Origin: Paragyromitra xinjiangensis
Lineage: Eukaryota; Ascomycota; Pezizomycetes; Pezizales; Discinaceae
Assembly: GCA_038503065.1 (NCBI GenBank)
Contig: JBCAMK010000019.1
Location: 1,054,001 to 1,118,000 of the forward strand
DNA: 64,000 nucleotides
Reading direction: 5' to 3'
This document shows positions 29,049-40,612 of the stretch, piece by piece. A program made the translations under genes and the position numbers. Numbering within the stretch: position 1 is the stretch's first letter; the number at the start of each line of letters is the position of its first letter. Under the pieces are notes generated by a model. The model was not told the origin of the DNA, made no database searches, and saw only the letters and a list, made by a program, of their open reading frames with translations.

Positions 29049-31541
29049 TTTGGCAGTGGTGTTGAGGTCCGAGTCGAGTCCTGGAGTGGGGTGAAGGCTT
29101 AGGATCATGCTTTTGGCTCATGGAGGATACAGCATATCTCAGGAGAAGCCATATCCTCCGGGCAATGCAGGTCAGGGCACTTGTGCGTCCAAGCACCCTG
29201 GGAGTGCACAGAGCACATGGAGGAGATTGCCTCTTTGAGAGACGTGCCCATGCTGCTGGAGGCGTTAATTATTTTTGCTGATGTGCCATGCCCCAAGATC
29301 ATGGCTAATAATAAGGCCTTTTTCAAAGTGTCCCAATTGTCTTCTTGTAGTTTTAGGCTGCTTACTTGGTGGTAGGGGTTTTCTTGGAGTTGCTTCTGTT
29401 GCACGATCAAACAGGGGCTTCTTTGCTTTCGTTTTTCAGGCCATTTTGGTTGACTGTGGAAAAGGATAGTATTCAGAACCAAGATTTTTCATGTGTGGGC
29501 GCGCTGACTAAGTGATCACGAACACTTCTTGGCACGGACTGTACACAATATTATGCATTTTCCTACAACTACTCGCAAATCAAGAAAGAAATCGCCTGGT
29601 TCAACAATGCAACCATGGCCCCACAACAGATATACTCACAGTTCAACAATGAGAGAAGATATAGATAGGAGAACTATGTAGAATTAATTAAAAGATACTA
29701 AAGAACAATGATATCCATCTTAAATTAGTAGTGAGCCTAAACCTTTACCTAAATTCTACTGAATTTATGAGCCCACTAGGATTTAATCCCTTCTAGAACC
29801 AGGCCCACCAGCTACTTGAGGATAGTGTTCATGTTCTATAAACCTATAAGGTGTATCTTTGGGGCATGAGATATCAATAAAAAAATGTGGCAATTACTAT
29901 CATTCATTGTGTGCTGAGGTATGTCAAATCTTGGTAGTTAACTAGTAGTTGAAAAGGATGCCTTCTGCAAAAACTAGCACATAATACTCAACACCAGCCT
30001 GCACATGCTGCTGCTGAACTTAAAGCATTATTAGTCTCTTGTAATGATACTTGAAAAGTGGTTATCTAATATAGTCAATGAATCCTAAGCTCTTCAAGAA
30101 AAATGTATGAGTCTTGTATTGGCAAAATTAGTACATTTAGTAACCAACTTTTTGAGTACTGGAGCATGAATAGCCAAGCTAGAAAATTTTGTGCTTATAA
30201 TTCTAGCCTCTCTTTCACCTCTCCCAAGGTTTTAAAGAACTCCAACTTATGTGTAATTTGTTATGTGTTGGCAGAGATAGGTATTTTTGGTGTGTTTTGC
30301 CAAGGAGGCGAATACAATATTGATTTGCGAGTATGCTGATGCCATTATAGACGACTTGCCCACACAAAATAATCGGTGAGGGCATGATACATTTACAGAT
30401 GCATTTCCCGCGCTTGTAGAGCTTGGTAACGCAACACTGGTATCGTTGCAACCAAACGCACGATTGACCACAAACAATCATAAACCTATTCAAAATTCCC
30501 TAACTCTGCGATCAAAGCTGACAACAGAGGTATCTCCTCCTGCTTCAACTCCGATATCCACTGCAGCCGAGAAAGCGCAGCACCTGGAGATGTTTGTAAA
30601 GGTCAAGTTTACATATCAGCGCTTGACCCAGAGAAACATTTTACCTAGGATAATTCACCATACCATTCTTCAATTGTTTACAGTTTCGTTGCCCCACGCG
30701 TGATCGTTCCTCCTTGGTGAAATTAAGGCACGATTGTCGGGATTCGGTCCTCTATCCTCAACATGTCGCAGTTGAAACTTCTACGCTATATGTACAAATT
30801 CGCTAATCGGCTAGACCCATTACACTTTACAGGAGACTGACGAAGCCAGATATATTCTCAGAATCAGTTGGCATGGCATTATCACTCATAACCCTGGCGG
30901 ATACGGGCCACGCAAGCTAGGTAGCAGGGCGCGAGAACGGAACCGGGAACGGGAGTGGTGGAAGTACTCTTTCCTTGGTGTTTACGCACACAATGCCGAT
31001 AGAGGCTGCCTTATGTCCTCCTCGCCTAACCTGCCATCTAGACTCTTGTTTCCCCTGTTCCCCTACGTATATCGAGTGTGTCTCAATTCTTCACGATTTC
31101 TCCACGTTGTCTAGAAGTTCCTGATGTTTGACGCGCACTCTGCAGCTAAATATAAACAGTAAGACAGTGTACTCAATCAGCCGTTTCTACTGCTCCAGCG
31201 CCGAGTCTCATTGTCGGAGGCGACTTCTGCCAACCGTTTTACGGGACAACCTCAACCCACTGCTTCACTGCTTCATCCCATCGTCATTCATTCAAGTTTA
31301 AACCCCTTCATCTGGGCTGGCCCTTCTCAGCATTTCCCTTTTTTCCTCTCCACCCTCCGCGCGCGTGTCAATCGCCTTTTATCTCGTCTGCCACTCGAGG
31401 CCCCGAAGTATCTCGAAGTATCTCGTTCACCATCTCATCTACACTTAATTTCACCCTTTGCTTGTCTCCTCGACATTGGTCTCCTAAATTTGGCAACTCC
31501 TTTCACCCTACCCCACCCCCTCTCACCATCTTTTAGTAAAT
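29049..31541. other. Long non-genic stretch between repeats and the mannosyltransferase gene
   Basis: I see no gene. The left part (29049-29480) has GGAGGATACAGC-like words and one more TTTTTGCTGATG terminus at about 29271-29284. The middle (29500-30700) is AT-rich with many stops in all frames. From about 31240 to 31540 the plus strand becomes pyrimidine-rich (CTTTTCTCC, CTCACC), typical of a fungal promoter and leader for the downstream gene. Confidence 0.5.
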
Positions 31542-32827
31542 ATGATGAGCTTCAAGAAAGCGTTGGTGCTCTCTGCCCTGTTACTCTTCTTCATCTTCTT
31601 CTTCTACCCGAGATCGCAAACTCCCTCGCCATTTGAACCCGAACCTTCCCCAGAGGTTAATCATGCTCCTGGGGCCAAACCGCCCACCAGTCAACCAACA
31701 TCCCATGACTTAAAAGTTGAATCCGGCTCTATCAGCCACTATACACAAGCAATTTATGAAGGGCCGGAAACCCCTACAAAACAGCAACAGATGTCTGCCT
31801 CAAATTTGAAAAACCTGCCGCTCCAGGATCAACTAGCTTACCAGTTTCCTTACCGTGTATCCTCGAAATTTCCCGCCTATATTTGGCAAACTTGGAAATA
31901 TACCCCAGCCAGCCCTGATTTCAAGGAGGAGTTTCGCGTTACTGAGGCAAGCTGGACTGAGAAACACCCAAACTTTGTACATGAGGTAGCATTCGTCTCA
32001 ACGTTTCCATGTAAACTTCTGCTTATACTGTCATTAGGTCATCACCGACCAAGTAGCTATGCATTTAATCCGCCATCTTTACTCGCCAGTCCCAGACGTT
32101 CTTGAAGCTTACAGCACCCTTCCGCTCCCCATTCTCAAAGCAGACTTCTTCCGCTATCTAATTCTACTCGCAAGAGGTGGTATTTATGCGGATATTGATA
32201 CCCTAGCCTTGCAGCCAGCGACGGATTGGATCTCGGACAATTTCAAACTAAACTCTGTTGGGTTGGTTATTGGGATCGAGGCAGATCCTGATCGCCCAGA
32301 CTGGGCAGACTGGTATTCTAGAAGGGTACAGTTCTGCCAATGGACAATTCAAGCCAAACCAGGACACCCTGTATTACGAGAGATTATCGCCAATATCACT
32401 ATGGAGACTCTGAAGCGAAAGAAGGCTGGGAGGCTTACGGTCGACCATGACAATGTAGTGGAATGGACAGGCCCGGCAGTGTGGACTGATGCGATATTCA
32501 AGTATTTCAACGATGAGACATACTTCGATATGAGTGAATCAAAGGGTAATATCTCGTGGGCCAATTTTACGGGCATGACCGAACCGAAGAAAGTTGGGGA
32601 TGTCGTAGTCCTACCCATCACAAGCTTTTCTCCGGGCATCGGCCATAGTGGGGCTGGGGAGATTGATGATCCTATGGCCTTCGTCAAGCATGAGTTCGAA
32701 GGTTCTTGAACCCATACCACACTCTATTGCCCCTACTGAAACTCTAATGGAATCTTTGTAAACAGGATCGTGGAAACCCGAGTCGGAACGTGTCATAAAT
32801 CCTGAGAGCAGTGAAGACAAGAGATGA
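31542..32827 (+). CDS. Och1-like alpha-1,6-mannosyltransferase (GT32), type II Golgi protein
   Basis: Three exons: 31542-31985, 32038-32701 and 32766-32827, 389 residues. GT-AG introns of 52 and 64 bp; the last exon is short and supplies SWKPESER. A cytosolic MMSFKK start is followed by a hydrophobic segment (residues about 7-22, LVLSALLLFFIFFFY), the signal anchor of a type II Golgi enzyme, then a Pro/Ser-rich stem. The catalytic part has IWQTWKYTP, HLIRHLY, LKADFFRYLILLARGGIYADIDT with the DxD motif ADID, and WTGPAVWTDAIF. GT32 enzymes of this kind transfer mannose from GDP-mannose; Och1 starts outer-chain N-glycan elongation. Och1 and its paralogues (e.g. Hoc1) cannot be separated by eye. 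Confidence 0.87.
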
Positions 32828-34603
32828 CCATTTCTGAACATGAATCCAAAATTATAGATTTTTACGACTTCACGACGTAACCAGGGCGATTCAGATGATA
32901 GAGAAGGAAAGGCAACAAAAAGATATTGGTATTTTATTTCCTACATTTATAGATGGGTGGAGCAGGAGTTTTTTTTTATCTCTTCTTTTTTGGCAATTTT
33001 GTCTTGGATTCATTCTAGTTGGAACCTACCCAAAGACATCCAGACGAAGTAATGATTCTGTACACAAAACAAAGGTAGTATGACATCTAATGTCATTCTA
33101 AGCGGGTATGCAATACTCAGCGAACACGGATGCTAGTAGATGACACCCGCTGAAAAATGACGTTTGTTACAGCGAAGAAGGATGGCAGTGCTTTCCCCCT
33201 TCCCCCCATCAGGACCTGAAAGAACCTTTTAGTTGATATCTGGCATTTCCAAATCCCAATAAGTTTTAGTTGACATATGTAACTGACATGGAAATAGTCG
33301 ATGGACTGAACTAGGCATGGTGATCCGGAGTCGTATCAAGAAACATAGTTTTAAAACTCGTTTTTATCGGTCAGCTTCCAATGCTTTCTAAAGCTCAACA
33401 CAGCCGCCAACACGTATTATGTCTACTGTATATATTCCAAACTTCAGAGCCAAGGGCTCCGCTATATGGGGCACCCATCCGGGCTTGGCACGAAACAGGA
33501 ATATCGTTACCTTTCTATTATCGATACTTTCAATACCGTCTGTTGGAAACAGGCTTCCTAATTGGGTATCATTGGTAGGCTCCAGTAGGCTCCAGCAGGA
33601 AAATTATCGGTAGTATTAAAGTTATGAAAAAATTATAGTACTAGTATGCGTGTTGCCTATAAATTCAAGTCTATATGGAGCCTAATTAGGTGTCTTCCAC
33701 CATACATGTGTAGCCAGCCAGCGCCCCCACGCCCAAAGCAGCCTATGAATATGCCGAATAGGCGCCTGGATAAACCACAGTGCTTGCAACAGTAAGGAAG
33801 CCGCTAAGGAAGCCTACGTAGGTAGAGAAAAGAATAAGACCAAACCGTAGGAGAATAATCAATGATAACCATATGCGGCACAAAAGTACCCGTTAGTACC
33901 ATAACTCAGGTGGTCGGATTTACATCATCAGCTACTCGCTACCTACACCTGATGCCTATAGTGCCGCCATAGCCCTAGGGCTTGTCGCGAGTATGATGCA
34001 TTATTATCGTTATTATATTATCATTATTGCCCATTACCTGCTGCTGGGAATAGGCCGAGTGACATCTTGTGACTAGACCCGTGCCCCAAAGTCTTTACAT
34101 CCCAATTAAGTACTAAATGTGGCCCGCCCACCAACCGAGATACAGTGGCTCCAGCTGATATCGGCTTGGTACAAGGGAGCTACCCGACAATAGGGCTTGA
34201 GTTCATCAACATCTTAGTATGCAGTCACTAGAGATAGGGAGCAGATCTTGCACTACACGAAGGGTGCTGCGCTAGCCAGTTTGTCAGTATTCGTATATTT
34301 CTTCGGATCTCCACTCTATGGCTTGTTCTAGAATTTCGGTACCCCTAGGTTGCAAAGACCCTTTAAATATGTTTGTATATCTATCTTTGCAGACGACAGT
34401 CGAGAGGGTAAAGTATGCGTCATGCTAATGGTATCACATATTAAAGCTGGGCACAAACTATGAACGATTGCCGTTACCAACTGTGTGTAGCAACCTTCAG
34501 TAGTATAGAGCTAGGCACGAGGCCAGTTATGACTACATGAATTGGGCATGATGCATGGATTGGAACCTAGGTAGACGAGAAAGATAATCGAGGATATTTG
34601 ATT
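32828..34603. other. Intergenic region, no gene seen
   Basis: The stretch separates the 3' end of the mannosyltransferase gene from the 3' end of the RO10-like gene. All frames are stop-rich and the composition is AT-leaning. I found no convincing tRNA, repeat array or spliced frame here. Confidence 0.5.
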
Positions 34604-35321
34604 CTACGAATCTTCCATCGAATTAATTTTCCTTGACAGAAGCTTGTCTACTTCTAAAGTTCTCTCATCCCACTCTGCAAAACAGTCATTCACACTTTCA
34701 ATACCTAGAAGATACCATCGCTCTAGCAAAGCGGCACTTCGTTTCCTCAGGTCAGCGATTTCGGTGGCTTGGGTCTGTTGGACAACTTCAGCCCTGCTAA
34801 TCCTCGGCACGAGAGAGACTAAATCGACGGATGCAGAGGGATTCGGAATGGGCGTATCCATGATGGAGGTTAACTGGGATGAGGTGGCATGGAAGGATGG
34901 AGCGGCGGAGAGAATGGTCGACAGCTTTTCTTCGAAGGAGAGGGTTGAGTTTTGAACAGTTTGATAAACATTTTTGAAAATTTCGGGAAAGTTGGTGTCT
35001 AGATAGGTAGGTAAGATGTAGCAGCTGTTATGTCAGACACGCAGAATTGTTGTTTAAACACGGAGGAGCTTCGGGGAGGTAGGACAAACGTAAATCGAGC
35101 ATGTCTTTCACAGTTCTTGACTTAGTGGCAAGTCTGGCGAGATCTCTTTCCAACGCATTAAGGCGAGTCTTCACTGAACTCTCCCTACCAGCTTTCTTCA
35201 GGGCGTATAATTCGGTGGTGGGATCCTCACAAGAGCCAGCGAGCACGAATTCTATCCGACGAAGTCGAGTCTCGAGAGCATAAAGAGTTTCTTCGGTTAT
35301 GATATCCGCCGAATCATCCAT
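34604..35321 (-). CDS. ro-10: Dynactin p22-type subunit / nuclear distribution protein RO10
   Basis: Two exons. The first, 35062-35321, starts at MDDSADIITEETLYALETRL. The second ends at 34604 and contains SRAEVVQQTQATEIADLRKR and AALLERWYLLGIESVNDCF. The two leucine-rich alpha-helical halves, predicted coiled coil (LNALERDLARLATK) and length of about 226 residues fit the RO10/DCTN3 family. This small dynactin shoulder subunit supports p150 and dynein-driven nuclear positioning. The intron is awkward: GTGTTT to ACAG (35025-35061) keeps frame and has CTGAC, but is only 37 nt. A 61 nt alternative ending at CTATCTAG also keeps frame. Family confidence is moderate. Confidence 0.7.
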
Positions 35322-36029
35322 TACGATATTCGTAGAAGTTTAGCTCCGAGAGAGGAAGTTTAGAGGGGTGGGTGAGGCTAGTTGTGACGGTGAGAAGACT
35401 TTAAGGCATGAGGTTGCACTCAAAAACCAGTCTCAACAAAACTGAAGGGTTCGGGCCGACAATCTGATCTGCAGAGCCGCTACGAGACAAAGATGTGTGG
35501 CGTGACACGAGCGAAATTAGACATTATCTAACGAGAGGTCAAAGAAGGGAGAGAAACAACCATGATCACGCTTGGGTAAGTGATTTGGGGGGAGTTGGTG
35601 TGCTGTAAGCACATTTTCACTTCCTTGATGTTGAGTGATGCCTACCGCGATCAGCTTGAGTGCTAATAGACTTCCCAGATTGAGTTGACTGACACTGGTG
35701 TTTGGGTGGATGTATATAGTCAGTTCACACGCACACATGTAGGTTACCCTTATATAGTCTTTCGCCCCTGGTTCCTGAGACTTGGTAGGCAGGTACTCAC
35801 CAGGACCCTCAATCAACTTACCATAATTGACAATTCATAGTTCATAGTTCACCGTCCCCCATTTCATCCATTCAAAGAGTAGAATACCTATCGTAAATAC
35901 GTGTGCCCAGGAGGACCCTCCAGTCCCATCCCGTTTTGACCGCCACCACCGCCTCCGCCTCCCGTCTGGTTTGGTCTGATTTCCTTCTCCCTCCTTTCCC
36001 TCACTCTCTGGCCTTTGTGTCTTTCCCCC

Positions 36030-36249
36030 AACTCTCGTTCCTACCTCCCTCTTTCCTCCTTCCTCTACTAGTTCCTCTCATTCACAACCTCCTCCTCATC
36101 TACCAGTCCACTCTTTCCTTTTCAGTTCACACCACAATCACTCCCTTATCAACAACTCACCTCGGTCATTCTCAATTGACATTATTATCTCCCACCACCA
36201 TCAACCCACAGCAACCATCACCATCACCACTACCACCACCGCGTGGTTA
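36030..36249 (+). promoter_or_regulatory. Pyrimidine-rich leader and promoter region of the ceramide synthase gene
   Basis: From about 35930 the plus strand is dominated by C and T (CTCCCTCCTTTCCC, CCACCACC, CACCATCACCACTACC) and ends 8 bp before the ATG. CT-rich blocks are usual just upstream of transcription starts in filamentous ascomycetes. No precise element can be named. Confidence 0.4.
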
Positions 36250-37942
36250 ATGTATTCTCCCATCTCCGATGATGATCGACCCAGCGCTCGACGCCATTCG
36301 ATTAAGGCTAGAAAGGATTCTGTAGGAACAGATTCTCTCAGGAAAGGCGTAAAGGGGGCTGTTCAGCGGCGGAGGTCTTCTGCTGCTGCCAGTCGCAATT
36401 CTGTCTTGAAAGTGAAAAGAAAAAGGAGCCCTCACATCGTTAATGCCTCAAAACCTACCATCAGTAGGTTTGATCGCCTAGCAACCTATATGGTTGATAG
36501 ACAGATCAGTGAGTACTGTTGCTTCCATCCTCTTTGCTCGTTTGCAGGAAATGTTGTGTGATGTGCTTCACTTCATCTTTTGCTAATGCGCTTCCATCAC
36601 TAGGATTTTCTTTTATCATACTTTCCTGTTTCGCTGCCATTCACTTCTTACTTCCACAATACCAGTCCACAACTACGAAGCTATTTAAGATCTCTTACCA
36701 TAAGATTGGGACTGATCTGTATGGCAAAGGCGAAGATGATATATATTTCGTATCCTTCTGGATAGTGATGTTCACCTTTCTACGTGCTACCGCAATGGAC
36801 TACATCTTCACGCCCTTGGCTAGGCGAGGTGGAATATCTACGAAAAGGGGTCTAATCAGGTTCGCTGAGCAGGCATGGTTACTTGTTTACTACTCTGTGT
36901 TCTGGACATTAGGAATGGTATGCCATGTTCTCTGTCTCAAAAATCACCATATCCTAAGAATTAGAGAAAGGAAAGTGCAAAGATGTGTGATGTTTGGTAG
37001 ACTAACAAGTTTTCCCCTTGTTTGTAGTACCTGATGTACGACAGTCCGTACTGGCTCAATCTTCCCGAGATGTGGGCCGACTGGCCTCTGCGCGACCTTG
37101 GCGGTACCTTTAAGTGGTACTATTTGGTCCAATTCGCATTCTGGGTGCAGCAAATCTTCGTTCTCAATATTGAAGAACGAAGAAAAGACTACTACCAGAT
37201 GTTTGCGCATCATATTATTACTTGTACCCTCATGTTCACAAGCTACACTTACCACCTGACCCGGGTTGGAAATGTGATACTTTGCGTTATGGATGTCGTG
37301 GATACCCTTTTACCTGTGAGCCTCAGCTACTTTCATCTACTTCTAATGTTTTTCCCCATTAATCATTCGTACTATTAGCTCGCAAAAATGCTCAAATATC
37401 TCGGCTATAGCACCATCTGCGATTATGCATTCGGCATCTTCCTTATCACTTGGTTTGTTGGTCGACACATCTGCTATATGCTTGTCGTCAATTCTGCGTG
37501 GAGGGATGCCCTCATGATCCCCGAAGGCTGTTACCATCCCGAATCTACCGCACAAATCTCAATGCCGGATATAAACCAGGATTACACACTTTTAATTCGA
37601 CAATTCTATTACCCGACTGAAACGGTGTGTTTCTCGAAATCAATCATCATGGGATTTATTTTTCTCTTGCTGGCGCTTCAAGTCCTTACCTTGATGTGGT
37701 TCTACATGATTATCGGCGTGGCTGTGAAAGTGATCAAAGGAGGTCAGGCAGAGGACACGAGGAGTGACGATGAAGATACTGAAGACAATGACACGGATGA
37801 ACTTCCGGAGGAGACTCCCGTGAAAGCAATTGACTCCACTCAAATGAATGGAACAGCGATGTCGACTGCTTCATTTCCTTCTGCTATCATGAATGGTGGT
37901 TCCCATCGACATCTTTCTGCACAGCCTTTGGGTGGCGGATGA
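36250..37942 (+). CDS. LAG1: Ceramide synthase (sphingosine N-acyltransferase), Lag1/Lac1 family
   Basis: Four exons: 36250-36508, 36604-36917, 37028-37315 and 37379-37942; 474 residues, phases consistent. The N-terminal 80 residues are basic and Ser/Arg-rich (RRRSSAAASRNS), a likely cytosolic regulatory segment. Multiple membrane segments follow. The TLC (Lag1) domain shows the signature around MFAHHIITCTLMFTSYTYHL and VGNVILCVMDVVDTLLP, with the adjacent histidines that are essential in the family and the Asp-rich VMDVVD. The C terminus is acidic (SDDEDTEDNDTDE). The enzyme acylates sphingoid bases with acyl-CoA in the ER. Introns of 95, 110 and 63 bp have GT-AG ends. Confidence 0.93.
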
Positions 37943-39487
37943 GTTGTCGGTGAGGATCTTATTGTATCCGTTTCTTTCAATCTTCTATTTATTTTTTTTA
38001 CTAGGGATTTCGTTGTGGTTTTGGATGCGAGTATCAAAATTGATTGAGCGAGTCAGTGAGTGAGCAAGCGTGTTTAATTATACCTCTGTAGTATTGTCCA
38101 CAAGATACTTTCCGCTTTCCTTGTTTTAACCGCAATAATTTTTACCCTACAGTCCATTTTTCCTTTCTCCCTTTGTCTGGTTTCACTTTTTTTTCTAACC
38201 CGGCTCCAGGATTATATCACCCCTATGTATGTATCTCTTAATTCCGCTGGTATCCATTCCTTACACCCTTCACCTGGCATGAGAACTTCTTGGATTTATT
38301 TTTTTTCTTAGTGTTTTCCGGACAGGAGTTTTTTTTTTTGCAACCCATGTGATTTATGATACCCTCGTATGCCTGCTAGAGGAGGACAAGAGGATTATAG
38401 GGAATGATTCGGGATAAAAAAAATTAGATGGCGATATTGGGACCTTTGTATTTTATCTTTTTGTCCAATTCTTCTCTTTTCCTTTTGTTCTGCTTCTTGC
38501 TACGATATGCCGACAAGAGCAGCAGGCTTATTACCCAAAGTAAGGTTTGTTTAGAACCCCTTTTACGCCAAGGCCAAAACCTGCGCGCTTCGCAGTCCAG
38601 TGAACGCTCCAAGAGTGGTCCCCCAGTAAAACCATCCAATAAAGCAGCAAATCCTACTAGCTAGAACTAACTACAGAACTATCCATTAGGGAAGGCATTA
38701 CCAATTAACCACATATTACCTTGAATTACTCTTCACCACACGCAAGAAACGAAATCGTTTCCCAGGAGCTGCATCTTCGTTGCGCTTGAGGTGGATCTGA
38801 CCAGATGAAAAAAGAATTGATCTCTAGGTATTCGCACACCGGCAAGTCCGTCCACCCTTTCTGAAACTAAAGAGTATGGCGCACCCGCGCGCATCAAAAA
38901 GGGCTTAATAAATAAAAACCCAACCAGCCCAAGAAAGTAAGAGCTCATCTCTCATGATCAAACCAAACCACATTAGAAAGTAGAAAAATCGATGGATTTG
39001 AAAGACAAAAGAGAATTTTGGAAAGACCAAGCTAGCGGGTAGTAGATCCACCAAGTTAAACACAAATTGTCACAAGAAACTCCCTCCTGTTCCCGCAAAA
39101 GAGTTTGGGTATATAGAACAAAAAATTGGGTGTAAAGTATAAAGAAAACCTTCAGAAACAAAAGTACACAAGAACAGGAAAAAGAGATATTGACGCCCAG
39201 ACCTTTCCAAATAAAACCCACCAAACTGTCCAGTGCAGTAACGACGACTAGGTCCAACATAGCTACCAGGCATAGACATACTGTATTTCGCGAGATATCC
39301 CAACTCCTTCTCACCAGATGGCGCAACCACTATTTAAAAGATGGTCGAAGTAACTGAAAAAGCCCCAGTGTGTTTTGATTTTTCCCCCGTAATTATGATC
39401 GGTGCCTTCCATCCCGCCACATGTATCCCGTGTCCCTCCCAGAGCCAAAATACTCACAAGACACAACCCCTCCTTATTTTCCTTCCC
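37943..39487. other. Intergenic region between two converging genes, no gene seen
   Basis: Contains the 3' ends of the ceramide synthase (plus) and SHO1 (minus) genes. T-rich runs occur downstream of the ceramide synthase stop (for example 38189-38196 and 38331-38339). No coding frame with family resemblance, and no repeat structure, was found. Confidence 0.5.
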
Positions 39488-40612
39488 CTATAGTAAAATA
39501 AGATAATTCGAGGGTGCTATGCCGGTCTCTCCATTCTGCTTTCTAGCTTGCCACCATCGCCCAGAAACATCGGAAACCTCCAAAATTTCGTGTTTGGTGA
39601 ATGATATCTCGTTCGCATCCTCCGGGTTGGCATCATACGAGTAAATAGCCTTCGCCCTATATGGGTACTCCGTTGGAGCAGTAACTTCGTTCTCTGGTGG
39701 GATATTTGATTGGCTCTGCGGTTGAGGTGTTGTCGAAGGTCCAGGTGTGGGCGTTGATGCAGGAGGTGATGTGTATTTATTTACCGATTCCCTATACCCT
39801 ACGCCTGGTTGAGGCGAGCTAGTCTCAAACCCACTTAACTGAGCGCTAGTATACATTTGGGGCGCGTGGTGGCTGCTGGTGCTCGTGTGAGGCCTGTCAC
39901 CATGATAAGCCGGAGAGAGTGGATGCGTGCTCTGGGATCTCTTCTGATCTTTATGTAGAGCAAAAGAATCGACGTAAGCATGGGATAGCGCGTCTGGAGT
40001 CGATCCGAAGTAAAAGATCCAGATAATCTGCAAATAAGCAAAGGTTTAGAAACTACCTCATAAAAAAGCGTGAGGAATACAAACTTGTACTATGGAGAGA
40101 ATGATGTGACCAGCACCAGCAGCTTGCATAGTTCCCCTATCAGTATACACCAGCGTGTTCGCCGCCGAACAAGTAAACACCATCCCCGCCGAAAGGTATC
40201 CTACAATCTGCAACACCCAGAGCCCGTAAGCCAATTGCTGAGGCGCAGCATAAGTCGGCGAGGAAAACATACAGCAAGCTGGTATTTGTGTGCTGAATCC
40301 ATTAATACCACCACGGTAACCCCAATTATACAAAATAATACATATACGATCGACCACCACGCGAATTTAGGGAAATTTATGATCGTTCTATCGGCATCGG
40401 CAATCGCTTGCGATACGAACCCTACCAACCATCCTATCTGTTCATCGGTTAAGCAAAGCGACCCAGATTTGACGTTTGTCTTGAAGAAACGAGGCTGAGA
40501 GAGGGGAGGTGCTTACTATAGCTATCGAGATTGTTGACAAGGCGAATGGATCGCCAATAATGTTTCCAAAGTCCATCCGTGAAGAACTAGCATAGGACCT
40601 GCCTCGCGACAT
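39488..40612 (-). CDS. SHO1: High-osmolarity signalling membrane protein Sho1
   Basis: Four exons: 40517-40612, 40273-40437, 40085-40207 and 39488-40027; 307 residues. Introns of 79, 65 and 57 bp have GT-AG ends and phase 0. The N-terminal [19 protein letters not shown] is the Sho1 hallmark. Four membrane segments follow ([63 protein letters not shown]), then a cytosolic Pro/Ser/Thr-rich linker and a C-terminal SH3 domain ([18 protein letters not shown] ... [20 protein letters not shown]). Sho1 feeds the HOG MAPK cascade by binding Pbs2 through SH3. The ATG at 40612 was chosen on family length; an in-frame ATG at 40675 would add 21 residues. Confidence 0.93.

Noticed and set aside
29850..30080. 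Possible Copia RNase H relic (text such as LWGMRYQ, HTQHQPAHA-like fragments)
   Set aside because: Frames are broken every few codons and no catalytic motif can be followed; too weak to annotate.
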